A stretch of 64,000 bases of DNA from Protopterus annectens. Lineage: Eukaryota > Chordata > Ceratodontiformes > Protopteridae. Shown piece after piece: positions 10,958 to 23,320 of the stretch. Position 1 is the first letter of the stretch. Each line of letters begins with the position of its first letter. The DNA lies in NCBI RefSeq assembly GCF_019279795.1, contig NC_056745.1, positions 506,837,618 to 506,901,617 on the forward strand, in the 5' to 3' direction. Position numbers and translations under genes: made by a program. The notes under the pieces are model-generated. The model saw only the letters and a program-made list of their open reading frames with translations, was not told where the DNA came from and ran no database searches.

Positions 10958-13305
10958 CTTTGTAATAGGTTTTAAAGAGGCATTTAAATTATAAAAATAT
11001 CCAGGAAAGATGTTCATCTTTAATGCTGTAATGTGGTATGCTTCTGTTTAAAACATCTTTTAAAATCATCATTTAATAAAATCCAAATTATATAAATATT
11101 ACTATCATTAAAATTATAATTATTGTGAATCAATTTAGTCCTATGCATTTAAAATTATCTGAAATTTTCTAGGCCTCAAAGCCAAATACTTTAATAAATA
11201 TTGCATTGCAAATTAGTGGGATATCTGAATTTAGGCAAGAAGTATAGCTTGTGACATCAAATACTACTTAATTTATAACTTTACAATTTATTGTCAGAAA
11301 TACAATTGATGGACTATACAAAATGAAAGAGAACCAAAGTTTTCAATAAAGACTAAAGAGATAGACAATACACGTTATGTCTGACTTGGAGAAATTATAA
11401 CATTTATAGGTTCAGAAATGCAACAATTATAATAACAGAGAGTTTATAATATAACATTTTAATAAACCTGATGGAAGAAGAAGAAGGGAAATTACATTAT
11501 TGTAAAGGCTAAATAAAAACTAACAACTAACCTGGTAAAATGGTTTCAATGCATTTATTGTAGAAAGAAAATACAGAAATATTTAAGCCTATGTTATTAG
11601 TAATAAGGAACCTACACTAAGATGTGATTTTGCATCTGTCACATGGCCAAACAACTAGAATGAAATTGTAAAATTAGAAATGAAAGTGTTTCCTGAAATC
11701 TATTTGCAATTGTAGGAGCTAACATGCTGACACTTTTGGGTTGTAGATCTATCATTATTTTATATCAAATTGATCTATATCAGATTCAGGGATCAAAATC
11801 AGGTCTAGAATGATTGAACCATTTATCATAAAATGACTCCTTACAACTGTATTGAATAATTGTAATACTATCCTTAAAAAAGGTTGAGAAAAAGTTTTGT
11901 AAAAAATTGCTAAAACAATTGGGACTGGGAACTTTGCTTAATTTTAATCACAATCTTATTGCATATATATTTTTAACAGTGAAGTCAACACCTAATTTAT
12001 TACACTGAACTCTTTCTAGTGAAAGTACTTCAGAATAATGTTCAAATACTTATCAATTATATTAATTTCCTGAACTCCAATAGGGTCTTCATACATTTGG
12101 GAAAACATTTAGAAAAAACTCTAGAGTATCTTTTGCCTCATGATAAACTGAACAGTTATAATTTATACAAGGAGCACAATTATTCACCTTACCTAGTTTA
12201 ATAATCCTTATTAAGTAAGCAGAATGAATGAATGTGCATTCAGAGCACATCTTACAAAAACTTGGGTTGGAGATAGTACAACTGACTACTTAAAAGTGTT
12301 TCAAGTCATATTAAATGTTTTAATTTGTTTTTGTATTTCTTTCTTGAATTTACAAAGGTGCTTCTTTTTGAAAAAAAAAATCTATTTTAATGTTCAATTC
12401 ATCAACTTGTTTTATTTTAATTTTATTATGGTAAGATGTTTTGCTAATTAAAAACCCACAAATAGTAGTGTTCAAAAAATCAAGTAATACAGTTATTTTA
12501 TCCATTTATCTTGAACATGTACAAACTGCTCTCAAATCATTTAGGGCACTTCTTACTGTAACATAGCTTCAGGGTTTAATCTCCAGGTAAAAAATAGTTT
12601 TTTACTTGTTTTTTACCAAATAGTTAGATTTAGTTAAAGACTTATATCAAGTATCAATTTTCACTTTCTTAACCATACCTAATAAAGATGCAGCTAATAA
12701 AAATATGAAATGCCTTGTTTTGTGATCATGACAAAGAAATGAAAGTCTCTTTTGATGATTGTACATGTTCAAAATGTGAGATGCTTCCAAGTGTTCCAAT
12801 AATGCTCTTTTTATTTGAGAATATACTTAAGAAACTTGGCCTTTCTTATCCCAAGAAACATCTAATGCAATATTTCAATCATCTGCTATTAAAAAGATAA
12901 TGATCAGGAATTTTGTTTTCAATAATGTGAATTAATTAACCAATACACAGTGCTGGACCAGTTAGCAGTGCAAATATATTCATTAATTAGATGGGTTTTG
13001 TTAAACATGGCTCTTTTAGTACTATAAACCACCACCCCACATCAACATCACCTCTTGACACACTGTTATCTAAGTGTAATGATTTTTTGATCAAGCTCTC
13101 TAATCTTTTGCTGGTCTTAGAGTCTCTTGCTACAACAGTTTTCAACCAAGATTTCTTATATTACTATTCTAAGATGGGTCTTTTCAGTACATGCAGTCTG
13201 AGCAGAATTAATATGCAGTATAGTAAAACAATCCGATATTTAACATTCACAAACACTTAAGCTTCAGTCAAGAATGCTTACTGGTGCCATATACTGTCAA
13301 CATTA
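10958..13305. other. Unassigned AT-rich sequence
   Basis: About 2.3 kb with no family motif I recognise. Short open stretches at 12019-12201, 12224-12451, 12715-12900 and 12991-13260 are AT-rich and lack known domains. No poly-A signal or splice context argues for a gene. Confidence 0.35.
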
Positions 13306-13309
13306 TTTA

Positions 13310-13440
13310 TATTTTATTTATTTATTTGTTTGTTTGTTTATTTATTTATTTATTGGCATTTGTTAACCAGGTTAGTCCAGCTGGGCTTGTGGCCCATTTT
13401 CAGTGGAGACCCGAGGAGAAAAGCTCCAATAATACAAAAT
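13310..13440 (-). repeat. L2-like LINE 3' terminus with (AAAT)n tail
   Basis: On the minus strand this reads a short 3' UTR (TCTCCACTGAAAATGGGCC... TAACAAATGCCAATAAATAA) running into an A3T/AAAT tail. The same terminus closes the LINE fragment at 21.05-21.89 kb, where GCTTAAAATGGGTC and AATGTCAATAAATAAATAAA appear. Confidence 0.6.
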
Positions 13441-13729
13441 ATGTAAATACAGAAAACTGATAACAAATACATTGACATGTGTTCAGGAAAAAAAGATTAT
13501 ACAATACTATTTAAAATGAAGTTAAAAAAACATTTGAAGTTATTTTAAAATGATCTGCAAAGAATAGGAGTAAAGTACAGCAATAAAGCACCATAGTAAG
13601 TTCACACAGGACAACATATCAATCAAACCTTATTGAAGATCTGAGCATACATATCCAAACTTACCTTGAATAAATGATCCTACTTTAACTCTAAATGAAA
13701 TGTAAGTGACATAATTAACCATAAAACAG

Positions 13730-13770
<41 letters not shown>

Positions 13771-13795
13771 GTTTTGTGTGTGTGTGTGTGTGTGT

Positions 13796-13871
<76 letters not shown>

Positions 13872-13876
13872 GTGAT
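13730..13876. repeat. (TG)n microsatellite
   Basis: About 145 bp of TG repeat with two small interruptions (TCGTTT near 13769 and TGAG near 13800). It yields artificial Thr-His or Cys-Val frames. Confidence 0.95.
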
Positions 13877-13938
13877 TTGTCATCTAAACTGATATTGATC
13901 AACTATATATTCAACAATATTAAGTTCCCATATACATA

Positions 13939-13941
<3 letters not shown>

Positions 13942-13993
<52 letters not shown>
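13942..13993. repeat. (CA)n-(TA)n microsatellite
   Basis: A CA run to about 13982 followed by a short TA run, ending directly at the palindromic MITE that starts at about 13994. Confidence 0.9.
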
Positions 13994-14250
13994 GGGTCTA
14001 CTTGACATTATTGAAATGCCAGTAGACCGAATTTTATATGATCATGATGAAATGAGCGAAGTTTCACATAACTGAAACTTCACTATGCTGATGTTCAGAT
14101 GACTGAACATGTGAAATGCCGCCAACTGCAAACTGGGCATTGCAGGAAATTCGCACAGTACCGCACTGTAGTGTGATCTTGGAGTTGGTGTATTTATGTT
14201 ACAGGGGGTTTGGGGGTTGCAGTCCCCCATGGGGGTGCAGGAGGTATATA
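13994..14250 (+). mobile_element. Palindromic MITE, copy A (right arm unresolved)
   Basis: Starts GGGTCTACTTGAC. It is built of nested hairpins: GTCTACT paired with AGTAGAC (about 13996-14027), GAAGTTTCA paired with TGAAACTTC, and TGTTCA paired with TGAACA. The core at 14155-14235 (CACTGTAGTGTGATCTTGGA, GTTGGTGTATTTATG, then a GGGGGTTTGGGGG run) matches cores of the elements at 26.14 and 33.59 kb. The right arm is missing or masked by the fold-back element that begins at 14260. No coding capacity. Confidence 0.6.
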
Positions 14251-14259
14251 TACATATAT

Positions 14260-14810
14260 GGTTCCCTATCAGAAGCCTGAAACACTATAAGCCTGAAAAT
14301 CAAAATCCTGAAACCAAAAGCCTGAAAACTCAAAATCCCGAAAACCCAAAATCCTGAAACTCAAAATCCTGAAAACACAAATAATGCTAATATGTCACTA
14401 TAAAGACACTAATATCTACCAACTGACCTTGACCCTAACACTAACCCTAAGGTCCGTCACTATCGCACACTCACCTGACCCACGCCCTAACCCTAACTCA
14501 CTTAAACCGCCCCTAACCCCAATATTTGTCACCATTGCATGCATGCCTAACCTGCGCCCTAACCCTAACTCACTTAAACCGCCCCTAACCCTAACATAAA
14601 ACCAACCGCACACTTACCTGAACCCAACGCATGACCTAACACCACAGGGCTAACAATAGCAAAGCCACAATGACGTCAGTATGTCCATTTTGTGTTTTCA
14701 GGATTTTGAGTTTCAGGATTTTGGGTTTTCGGGATTTTGAATTTTCAGGCTTTTGGTTTCAGGATTTTGATTTTCAGGCTTATAGTGTTTCAGGCTTCTG
14801 ATAGGGAACC
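14260..14810. mobile_element. Fold-back element with ~121-bp arms
   Basis: Left arm 14260-14381 and right arm 14690-14810 are near-perfect inverted repeats; I noticed one substitution and one indel by eye. Each arm is itself a tandem array of a ~14-bp unit, CCTGAAA plus 3-4 bases plus AAAAT, in about eight copies. The outer ends continue as ATATATGG/CCATATAT, so the element sits in TA-rich DNA and a target duplication cannot be separated from the pairing. The 308-bp interior holds a telomere-motif tandem repeat. No open frame is convincing. Confidence 0.8.
14454..14640. repeat. 72-bp tandem repeat with CCCTAA motifs
   Basis: Two adjacent 72-bp units (14454-14525 and 14526-14597) and a decayed partial third unit (to about 14640). 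Each unit contains GCCCTAACCCTAACTCACTT followed by AAACCGCCCCTAACCC. The CCCTAA hexamer is the vertebrate telomere C-strand repeat, here in short pairs rather than a long array. The repeat occupies the loop of the fold-back element. Confidence 0.8.
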
Positions 14811-14816
14811 ATATAT

Positions 14817-14817
<1 letters not shown>

Positions 14818-14884
<67 letters not shown>
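14818..14884. repeat. (TA)n microsatellite
   Basis: A TA run of about 32 units directly abutting the right arm of the fold-back element. Confidence 0.95.
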
Positions 14885-14885
<1 letters not shown>

Positions 14886-14889
<4 letters not shown>

Positions 14890-16790
14890 CCCAAAATACC
14901 AGATAACTGAAGAAGAAATAACCAAGACGAAAAAGCAGAATCTTCACATACATGAACATCCACATTGTCGAAATGTTTCCTAGGGTAACTTTTTTTTTGG
15001 TTTAGCACTCCAGAATTTTGTAAAGAAAGAATGTTACATTTTGTCAAGTCTAGTGGCTCTTTGATTAAAAGTTAAGAAGTCATGAAATAGTTATCAAAAG
15101 ACTTTGAGATGTCTAAGAGGAATGCATCCCTGAAGCCAGCACTGCTAGTTTTTCCTGGATAATGGACAGATATTTTGATGACAGCATTAGCTGACCCTTG
15201 CCTTCACATGAATCTACATTTACGTCTTTGAGGACATCATTCTGCTTGAAGCAGACGTTTTGCTGATTGTTGACCTGCCCTTCTGTTATTTGGTCAGAAA
15301 ATGCCCAGTAAATGTCTAATTTGGTTTGATGGCCACCAGTGAAAAGCAATGACCCAGGATTCTTTCAATAAACTCAGGTTGCTGCCACTTTCATTACATT
15401 ATTAGTGAATGTGTCTGCACTGCAAGTCTAATAAGTCATTTTACCTCACTATGACTAGCCCTCTATATGATGTCATATTTTTCCTCAACTCCATACAGGT
15501 CGTATTACCCATTAGCATGCATTTCAGAGTAAAGTAATAATAACTTAAAGGTATTTCTGAGGCCTTTATACCCTTTCAGGATAAAATATGATGTAGATGA
15601 AGCAGGGTGTGTTAATAAATATAAGTGCTTCACTTTTCATTTAGTTGTGAGCTGCAAGACCCTGATTGATCAAAATAAGTAATAATGCAGTGCTTGCTTA
15701 TACCTTCTCTGAAATACAATATTCATTAGTAGCACATGCCTAAGATTTTAAGAAAAACAGCTATGTATCACATTGTTATGAGTTAACTACCACAACACGT
15801 GAAAAGATATGGCATATAAAATGAGCTCTCTGGGTTTGTTTATTCATTTAATCTAATAAAAGGAGTAAATTGACTTTAGCTGCCTTGTCAGTGTAACTTG
15901 TAAAGCTGAGAGCATGCTGACCTTATCTGATAAAACTGCTATTTACTTTTTCACAACACTGTGCTGGGAAAAGTCAAAATGAACTGGAAAGCTGCTCAGT
16001 TTGTGCAAGTTGAAGACAAAATGGTTACTTTGAGGTAAGAACTGTTTCAGTATTTATGAAAGTATATATTTCTTAACCATACATGTCTTTGGTGTTTAAA
16101 CATAGTGCCAAGAGGAATAATATCAAAGACTAATCTATCGGGATATAAAATGCAGAAACATGAAGCTAAACGTTGTATTAAAATTAAGCCTTATAAAATA
16201 GAAAATGACTTTTCTCAAGTATATTCCAAATCCTATGATACAAATTCAGGGACATACTTTTAAGTCAAGATATATACTGCTTAAAATATTTCTCAGGTTA
16301 AAGTATGAACTGTGTTTAGTGCATTCCTACATTAAATCAAGCTATTTCACTTATACACCATGTGAATCACGCAAACACAGTATTGTTAGGTGACAGGAAA
16401 TCTGAAATAGAAATTCTTCTCCAGTGACTGCCTCCCCAAGGTCTGTCCAGTCAACAATGGTAGACCGAACAAGCTTTTGACAAAAAACATGGGTAACATT
16501 TTCAAAATTTGGGGTTTGGCAACCTTTAAGGTAGTAATATTAAGCAAAGGGTACAAGAATGCATCCCCTGCATGGAGGTTCCTCTGTGTAAAACTGTATT
16601 TTTCAGAGGCCTCCTCTGTCTATACAGTGACAATAAGTGATTCAGAGGTTCCAAGAACTTGTAATTATAATGAAGGAAAACATGGGGACTTTAAGGGACA
16701 CCTTTTAGGGGTGCCATTGGATACTATACAGACCTTTATAAAAGACAGAAGCCTGTAATGTCGTGTATAGAATACAAGGAATGGGTTCAA
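14886..16790. other. Unassigned sequence
   Basis: No assignable motif. The last part (about 16400-16790, including the open stretch 16477-16758 plus) may belong to the Gmr1-like element that follows, because it ends just before the integrase-like tail. I could not recognise a protease or integrase core in it. Confidence 0.35.
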
Positions 16791-16799
16791 GTGTGCCAA

Positions 16800-18250
16800 G
16801 AGGGGGATATATAATAAGAATGCCCAAAATAGGGAGCTTTATGTGGTCCCTGCATCAAAAAATAAGTTCCATGTAAGGTGGCAAGGAACCTTTGATGTTA
16901 TAGTGTGAATAAACAGGACACACAACTAAGTTAGAGAACCAGGAAAATGTGTTGAGCAAATCTATAATATAATTGTTCTGACATCCTGGAGGAAGGTACA
17001 AGCAAGCATGCTGGATGTGGTGTCCAACGGTGAGAACATGAAAAAAGTTGTGCACATTAAATCCCTGAAGTATTAGCAATTGAAACTTTCTCTTAGCCTG
17101 AAATCCAAGATATTCAGGAGTTGCTATTGAAAAAATATATTTTATTTTCATATTTACCAGGGAGAGCAACTCTCACTAAATGCCATACAGAGACAGTCCT
17201 GGAGTAAAAAAGTAAACCTAAGCCCTTACTGGATACAAGAAGATCAAAAAGAGGAGACAAAAAATGTTAAAACTAGGGATTGTTAAGGAGTCCAGTGATG
17301 ACTTAGAATATCCCCATTGTTTAAGTTTGATATTCAGACAGCATAGTCCAGTTTTGTAATGATTTTAGGAAATTCAATAATACTTCTAAGTTTCATAGTT
17401 ATCCCATGCCAAGAGCAGATAGTGAGCTCATGGAGAGATGATGGAAGGTAAGGATTTTGACTACCCTCAGCCTCATCAAGGGGTACTGGCAAATCACGTT
17501 AACTTGTTGTGTCTTTTGGCTTTTCCTGGTTAGGGGTCACCACAGCGGAACTCCGGTCTGCTAATGATTGGCAGTAGATATTTACATGCCGAGTTGCCAT
17601 CCCTGACGCACAACCTTCAACGAAGGTACACCCATTCATGCATATCTCCAGACAGAAGATGCTCTACCTGAGAATCAAATGGGACAACATCTTACTGTGA
17701 GGCGAGAGCACTACCGCAGCACCACCACCGCAGTAGAAGACAGCATGCCCCACAGCTGACAGGCTGTTTTAGTATAGGCCTGTACCATTTGGCCACCACA
17801 GGGCTCCAGCCACATTCCACATGCAGAACAAGGATCTAAAACCTCATCAGGCTTATGCTGCCGCCTACCTGGTTAATGTTGTTGTCATCCTTTCAAATTA
17901 CTGTGATTTCCATCTCCCCAGTGTACAATCAGTGTTTAGTTCTTTTAAGCAGTCAGAGCTTGCTGCTAATACCATTAATGGCCCTAAATGTAGGCTAATG
18001 ATGACTGAGTTAAGATACCTCTGGTATGTAATTAGAAGGGGCTTGATTAAACCTCAAAAGGAAAGAACAGAAGATATGTGGGACTGGTCTATCCCGCCAA
18101 ACAAAAAATGCAAGTAAGAATCTTTCTAGGGCTGACTGGGTACTAATGGAACTTTATCCCATACATGTTCACCTCTAGCAGGCCTCTTTACCAGCTGCAC
18201 TAAGAGGAAGCTGCCATGTGTGCATGTGTGAAATATATGAGGTCTGGTGT
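16800..18250 (+). pseudogene. Gmr1-like Ty3/gypsy pol fragment
   Basis: Broken pol of an LTR retrotransposon, read across frameshifts and a SINE insertion. First is an integrase C-terminal tail: FHVRWQGTFDVIV (about 16867-16905), then EQIYNI and LTSWR near 16953-16995, resembling KWQGPYEV...QIYHVNLLKPW. RT follows: YPMPRAD (17399-17419), LTTLSLIKGYWQIT (about 17455-17500), then after the SINE PFGHHRAPATF and HQAYAAAYL (to about 17880). Next come TELRYLWYVIRRGLIKPQKE and RAFLG-like residues. The catalytic YLDD box reads YLVN (17866-17877), so it is dead. Integrase before RT is the order known from Gmr1 elements, not ordinary Ty3/gypsy. No LTRs were found. Confidence 0.7.
17503..17742 (-). mobile_element. 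tRNA-headed SINE with RTE-type tail (copy 1)
   Basis: On the minus strand it runs from a tRNA-like head near 17740 (GTGCTGCGGTAGTGCTCTCG, then CTCACAG) to a 3' tail at 17507-17560. The plus-strand tail is CTTTTGGCTTTTCCTGGTTA followed by GGGGTCACCACAGCGGAACT. The tail matches the end of the RTE at 37.32 kb. It interrupts the Gmr1-like RT between GYWQIT and the PFGHHRAPATF segment. I saw no clear target duplication. Confidence 0.7.
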
Positions 18251-19534
18251 ATGATGCATAAAACATCTTACACTGTAGGTTTAGGCAATGAGTTTTATGA
18301 CAAGTGATGACGCCAGGAGTCACAACATGAACTTCATAACTTTACATTACAGAATATTTTATATATCATAAAAATATCCAAATATATTTATTCATTGTTT
18401 TATATATTTTTTGTTTGAATTACTGTTTCTTTTTATGTTAATGGAATTTGGAAACAGCAAAAATGTTCTACTAAACAGAACTTTATGTAAGATATGTAGG
18501 CTTTTATGAATGGGTTGTTTTATGAGTTGTTTTCTGCTCTCACTCTGAGGTATGTTTTAATGTTAACATTATCAAGTAATTTGTAGTATTATTTTAGCTG
18601 TGTACTGTGGTTCTGTTCAGGTATGTCAGTCTGGTGTCTTAGTTATGATTTTTATTGGTCTCGGTGTACTTTTTAAGATTGCATTGCGTTTTATAGGTGA
18701 GGTCATGTTCCAGTTGGCTAGATGCAGTTCATATATATTTTTTTGTTTTGTTTTACTCTTTCATTTTAGTGTTTTTTTCATTCTAATAATGTTAACTTTT
18801 GTTTCTAAGGGTTTGATTTAGACTATCAGTATTGTTTGTTGGGGTGCTGTTTGTCTGTATTTTGTGTACATAGTACGTTAAGCTTAATTTTGTTTCCTTT
18901 TAATGTGAATAATGTAGCATTTCTTTAACTGATGGTGCTAGTAGATGGCATGCTGATGACATCAGGATACTGAAAAACAAAAACAACCACTTTTCTTGTG
19001 TACATCAGACGTCTACCAAATTGAATGAATAAATAAATAAATAAATATAAATATGTATGTTCCCCATTAGCGGATGTGTGTTGTCAGTTCATGCAGTTGA
19101 TACTTAATTGAGAGGCAATATATCGATTATATTGACTCCCAAACCATGAAAAAATCTTTAAAATACTGTTTTGTTTTGTTTTTTTGCAAGAGGCAAACCT
19201 CACTGCACTGTACAATGCTGACAGTGAGAAAGTCAAACACAAAAGGTTGACATCAGAAATTCCAACACAAAACTATGCATGCATGAGTAAAATCCCCTCT
19301 GCATGCAACAAACTACAACAAAAAAAAAGATTGTTTCTTCTTCATGCTTGTATAACCATAGCATTAACGTATATAAGTTTAAAGGTGTAGCAGCTTGCCC
19401 ACACATAGGGGTAAAGGGGTCTGCATCTAGTTGTTTGCCAGGTTGACTTCCAGACCAGTTGTACTCAGTGAATTGCTTCCTCACTGACTTGTAACTTGAC
19501 AAGCCATAGTGTGAGCTACCTATATACCGATATT
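18251..19534. other. Unassigned sequence with LINE-like AAAT tail
   Basis: No coding motif recognised. At 19021-19050 an (AAAT)n run follows ATTGAATGAATAAAT, which may be the tail of an otherwise unrecognised retroposon. A T-rich open stretch at 18600-18821 (plus) has hydrophobic composition only because of its base content. Confidence 0.35.
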
Positions 19535-20317
19535 TCTGACAGAGTACTCAGTAGGAATTTTTAGTCTGCCAGCTTATTACAGTCACAGAAAATATGTTTT
19601 CTTCCCCATCACACCTCCAACTTTTGCCATCTACCAGAGGAAAAATTCTGCTTGGGGTATAAAATACCTGTGCATGGAAGCCATAAATATATTCTTCCAT
19701 TGTTCACCTGCAAATTGCTTATCCAATCTCTCTTACCACTATTTTCTAACCTCCTGTGATTGATTCTTATAGTCATTGCGCAATATTTTATATGTCCTAC
19801 TAGCTATCCCTTTTTTAACACCAGCTTCTGTTCTAGATTCAGTTAAAAACTCTACCAGAGTTGGCCTTTTGCTTACAATTCACCCTTCTCTTTCTCCTTG
19901 CCTATACTCTGATATTAATCCCTGCTAATGAAGGCAGTCTCTAGCCTGCAGTCCAAATGTCTTCTTGGCCTCATCCCATTCTATTACCTTTCCGTCTAGT
20001 TATTTTCTCCCAATACCTTGGTTTCTTTGCCAGTTTCCTCATATATATTCTGTCTGGCTGCTGTTATTCACCTTTAGAATCTGCATCCAAAATCCAGTCT
20101 CCCTTATTTCTTGAATTTCTCTCCTGCTTCATCGTCCCTTTCCAAAATTATAACTTTCTGCTTGTGTTATGTATATGAGCCTTAATACATATACATCTCT
20201 AATATCCCTTCAAACCAGGTTAATTCTTAACCACCTTGTTCTATGGGAAGGATCAGCTTATCTCACTTAACTCTTCCAATTTCTCAGTTTCTGTATTATC
20301 TTTTGTTTAGTCTCCTT

Positions 20318-20751
20318 CTACATATCCTTAGCTGCCATAACAGAAGTCTTTTTAATCTGCACTCCTAAATACTTCATCTTATTGTGCCCCCATAAATATG
20401 GCTTTTGCTGAACCCATTCATGTGTGGGTATATCACTTAAGGTTATAACCTTTGTTTTATCTACATTAATGTCATGTCCCAAAAAGGCTTGAAACTGTCT
20501 CAAAATGTTCAACAACACTGAAATGTCCTTTTCTGAATGTACAGGTACAAAATAATATCATCTATAAATAAATCCAACTTTTCTTGATAGCCATACCAAT
20601 CATATCCATACATTTCTGAGTCCTTTATTTTCTTTGCTGATGGCTCTAAATATAATGCAGATAACAAAGGGGAAAGAAGACACCACTTCCTGGTTCCTCT
20701 GTTCAGACACAACTTATCAGAGAGGAACCCTCCCAAGTTAATTCTTGTCAC
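20318..20751 (-). pseudogene. L1-like ORF2 RT segment (copy a)
   Basis: Reverse transcriptase portion of copy a in two overlapping open pieces, 20509-20751 and 20318-20518. It shows RGTRKWCLLSPLLSALYLEP, then LFIDDIILYLY at the catalytic position (FADD altered to FIDD), then the family block TKVITLSDIPTHEW and HNKMKYLGVQIKKTSVMAAK. ORF2 would reverse-transcribe L1 RNA at the nick. Damage in the catalytic box and frame makes it inactive. Confidence 0.75.
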
Positions 20752-21047
20752 TAATTCTCATATATCATCCTAATTAACCTTATTACTGTATCAGGGAATG
20801 CAAATGCTTCTATTGCCCTGCTCCTAAAATCCAATCTTACTCTTTCAAGTGTTTTCTCAGCATCAAGGCCCATCAACAACAGTGGTATGTTATTATATTT
20901 TGCTTGCCTCTGGACCATGATCTGTGAATTTTGTCAAATGTTTGCCTCCCCCCAACACAAAATAACATTAATAAACATCTAAAAATTCTGGCAACACCTT
21001 TGACATTCTTTTAGCTAGTATAGACATAAAGACTTTGTAATCATGAT

Positions 21048-21893
21048 TTAACTAATAAGTGCACACAACCCTAATAGAAGAGCCGGCCAGTGTATTTATT
21101 CCTAGGGTATAGCTAAACTATGGAACTTGTTATCAGAATAAATTACTAGTATTGATAATTCCAAGACATTCAAGATTACACTAAAAAAAAACACCTTCTT
21201 AACTCACATACCTGCCTATGCTCTAAAACATATATATAACCCACACCTCTCCCTCTTAACCTTTCATAGTCATCTTTCTCCCAAACATTTATTCCATCAT
21301 CCACCTATGCCCCTTTTCTTTTCTTTTTACTCACTCACTCACCAACTACCTACTAAATTATTCTACCCCTCCCACTACCTCTTATCTTAAAACTTCCTCT
21401 TGCCCCATTTCTCATACGTTCCTACTGACTTATTCCTTAACTCATCTGTATAGCAGCCAACATCTTATCCTTACTTTCTCCTGTAACCCCCCCCACCTCA
21501 TCACCACTATTAATGTCCTTCAGTATAAACAACCTTCACCTTCTCCAATTACTATCAAATGTTTATTACATTACTTATTCTTGAATCTGCTTATATTCTA
21601 CCATAGAATGTATTTTTGCATATGTCTTTCATTTATATTTTGTTAAACAGATCACAACTCATACTGTAAGTTCTGTTTCCTTACCTTCATTATAACTCAA
21701 GTTTAAATTATTATAACAAATTTTGCAATTCTACATGTTTTTCTTTGATATATATGTAAGAGTTTTACTATGTTAAATGTTATTATTAAACATTACTAGA
21801 GCTTTTTTCCCCGAGCCTCCGCTTAAAATGGGTCTTTGACCCAGTCAGACTTTCCCGGTCACCAAATGTCAATAAATAAATAAATAAATAAAA
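21048..21893 (+). mobile_element. L2-like LINE 3' end inserted in L1 copy a
   Basis: The 3' part of an L2/CR1-group LINE in plus orientation. Reading 21060-21200 gives AKLWNLLSE, ITSIDNSKTFKITLKKNTFL, matching the usual C-terminus LWNSLPxxIRxxxSLxxFKxxLKxxL. A 3' UTR with CCTCCGCTTAAAATGGGTCT leads to an (AAAT)n tail at 21866-21893. L1 sequence resumes on both sides, with ATTTAAC on the left (21044) and ATTTAAAC on the right, a likely short target duplication. Confidence 0.7.
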
Positions 21894-23320
21894 TAAATTT
21901 AAACTTAAAATGGGTCTACAGGAAGCTGGGTCCAATGGGTCTTTGCCACTTAGGTATTACAACCGCCACAGCTTTCTTCCAAAATGTTAGATTAAAATAC
22001 TGCTAAATAAAACCTTCCAGATCTTTATCACTTTTTTCCCTCGCAGTTCAGACTTTCACAGGAATACCATCTGTTTGTGTAGATTTTCCTGTAGATTTAT
22101 TATACATCACCGTTTTTCCATCATCTCCTCCTATTTTAATTGTTAATTGTTGAGCCTTATCTACCGCTAACCTTGGCATACTTAAGTCTTTCATTAATAT
22201 TTCCACTTGTGCTTTTTCTTAATTTCCATATGTCTCTGCTTCATATAAAATTTCATAACATTTCCAAAATATCTCTAATACCTCTATATAATCTCTAGTT
22301 ATTTTTCTTATTATAGGCTCCATAATTTTGGAGACAACTCATTCTAATTTCTGTTGCCTAAGTCACTGTGCTAAAAGTATTTGTGCTATTGAGTTATCAA
22401 AAACAGTTGCTTAACAGCAATCTTTCTAACCTCATGCTTATTATCCAGATACTCCCTTATTTTCTCTTTAGAACTCTGCAGTTACATCTCTTCTTGTTCT
22501 GTGAGATTCCCCTCTTTCTACAAAACCTTGTCAGCCCCACTAAATAATTCCTATTACTCCTTAACCATATATTTTTTCTTTTATTTCTACCCTATTTTTA
22601 AACTCCATTTCACCCATTAGCTATAATTTATAAAGAAATGTCTATCTTCCCTAATCACTCTTAAATAATTTACCCCACCAATTCCTTAAATTCCTGTGTT
22701 TTTAACAGTAAGTGGAAAGGTACCAGTGTCTCAGTTTTACTTCATTACCCTGTATTTTTATTTTAGTTTTTAATTGGAGCAAGATCTGAAATACATTCAT
22801 AGGTTCATATGTGTGTACTAGGCTAATGGCCCTGGAACCTTTACAAGCCTAGCCCATAAGATTACCCTGGTATCGTGCCACCCGACCTTAGTTCCCAGTG
22901 CCTCTGTCAAGTAGAGCCACTGGAGTGATCCCTGGGGTGAATTTTCTATTTCCCATCCACTCATCAAGATTTCTCTTGAAGAGGGCCAGTGAGGTGCTCT
23001 GCTTGACATGTATGGGAAGTCTATTCCATAGCATTGGCAGTCTCTAGGTTATCAACCTGTTCCTCCAGCATGTTCTGTTTATTGTGGTAATGCGGTTGAG
23101 GTCTCTGGAGCATGTGGTGTGGAGAGACTGGGATTTCTTTAGATGTAGCATTTCTAACAGAGCTGGGTCAGACATGACTTTGTAAGTCAAGCAGAGATCG
23201 CCTCTAAGTAGGTGATATGAGACAGAGAATAGTTGGGAGTTTTTTGAGTCTGTCTATATAAGACAAGTGTTTATGGCCTAGGATCCTCTTTGAGAAGTAC
23301 TTTTGCAGCCTCTCCAGTTG

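Noticed and set aside
13630..14005. Open frames rich in Thr-His or Cys-Val
   Set aside because: They are translations of TG/CA microsatellite runs; the same applies at 34490-34860, 44064-44346, 4471-4707 and 14713-15047.
14260..14381. CRISPR-like short repeats
   Set aside because: The ~14-bp units are too short, lack spacers of regular size, and the host looks vertebrate.
14418..14640. A true telomere or large interstitial telomeric array
   Set aside because: Only pairs of CCCTAA occur, separated by other sequence in a 72-bp unit, and they lie within a fold-back element.
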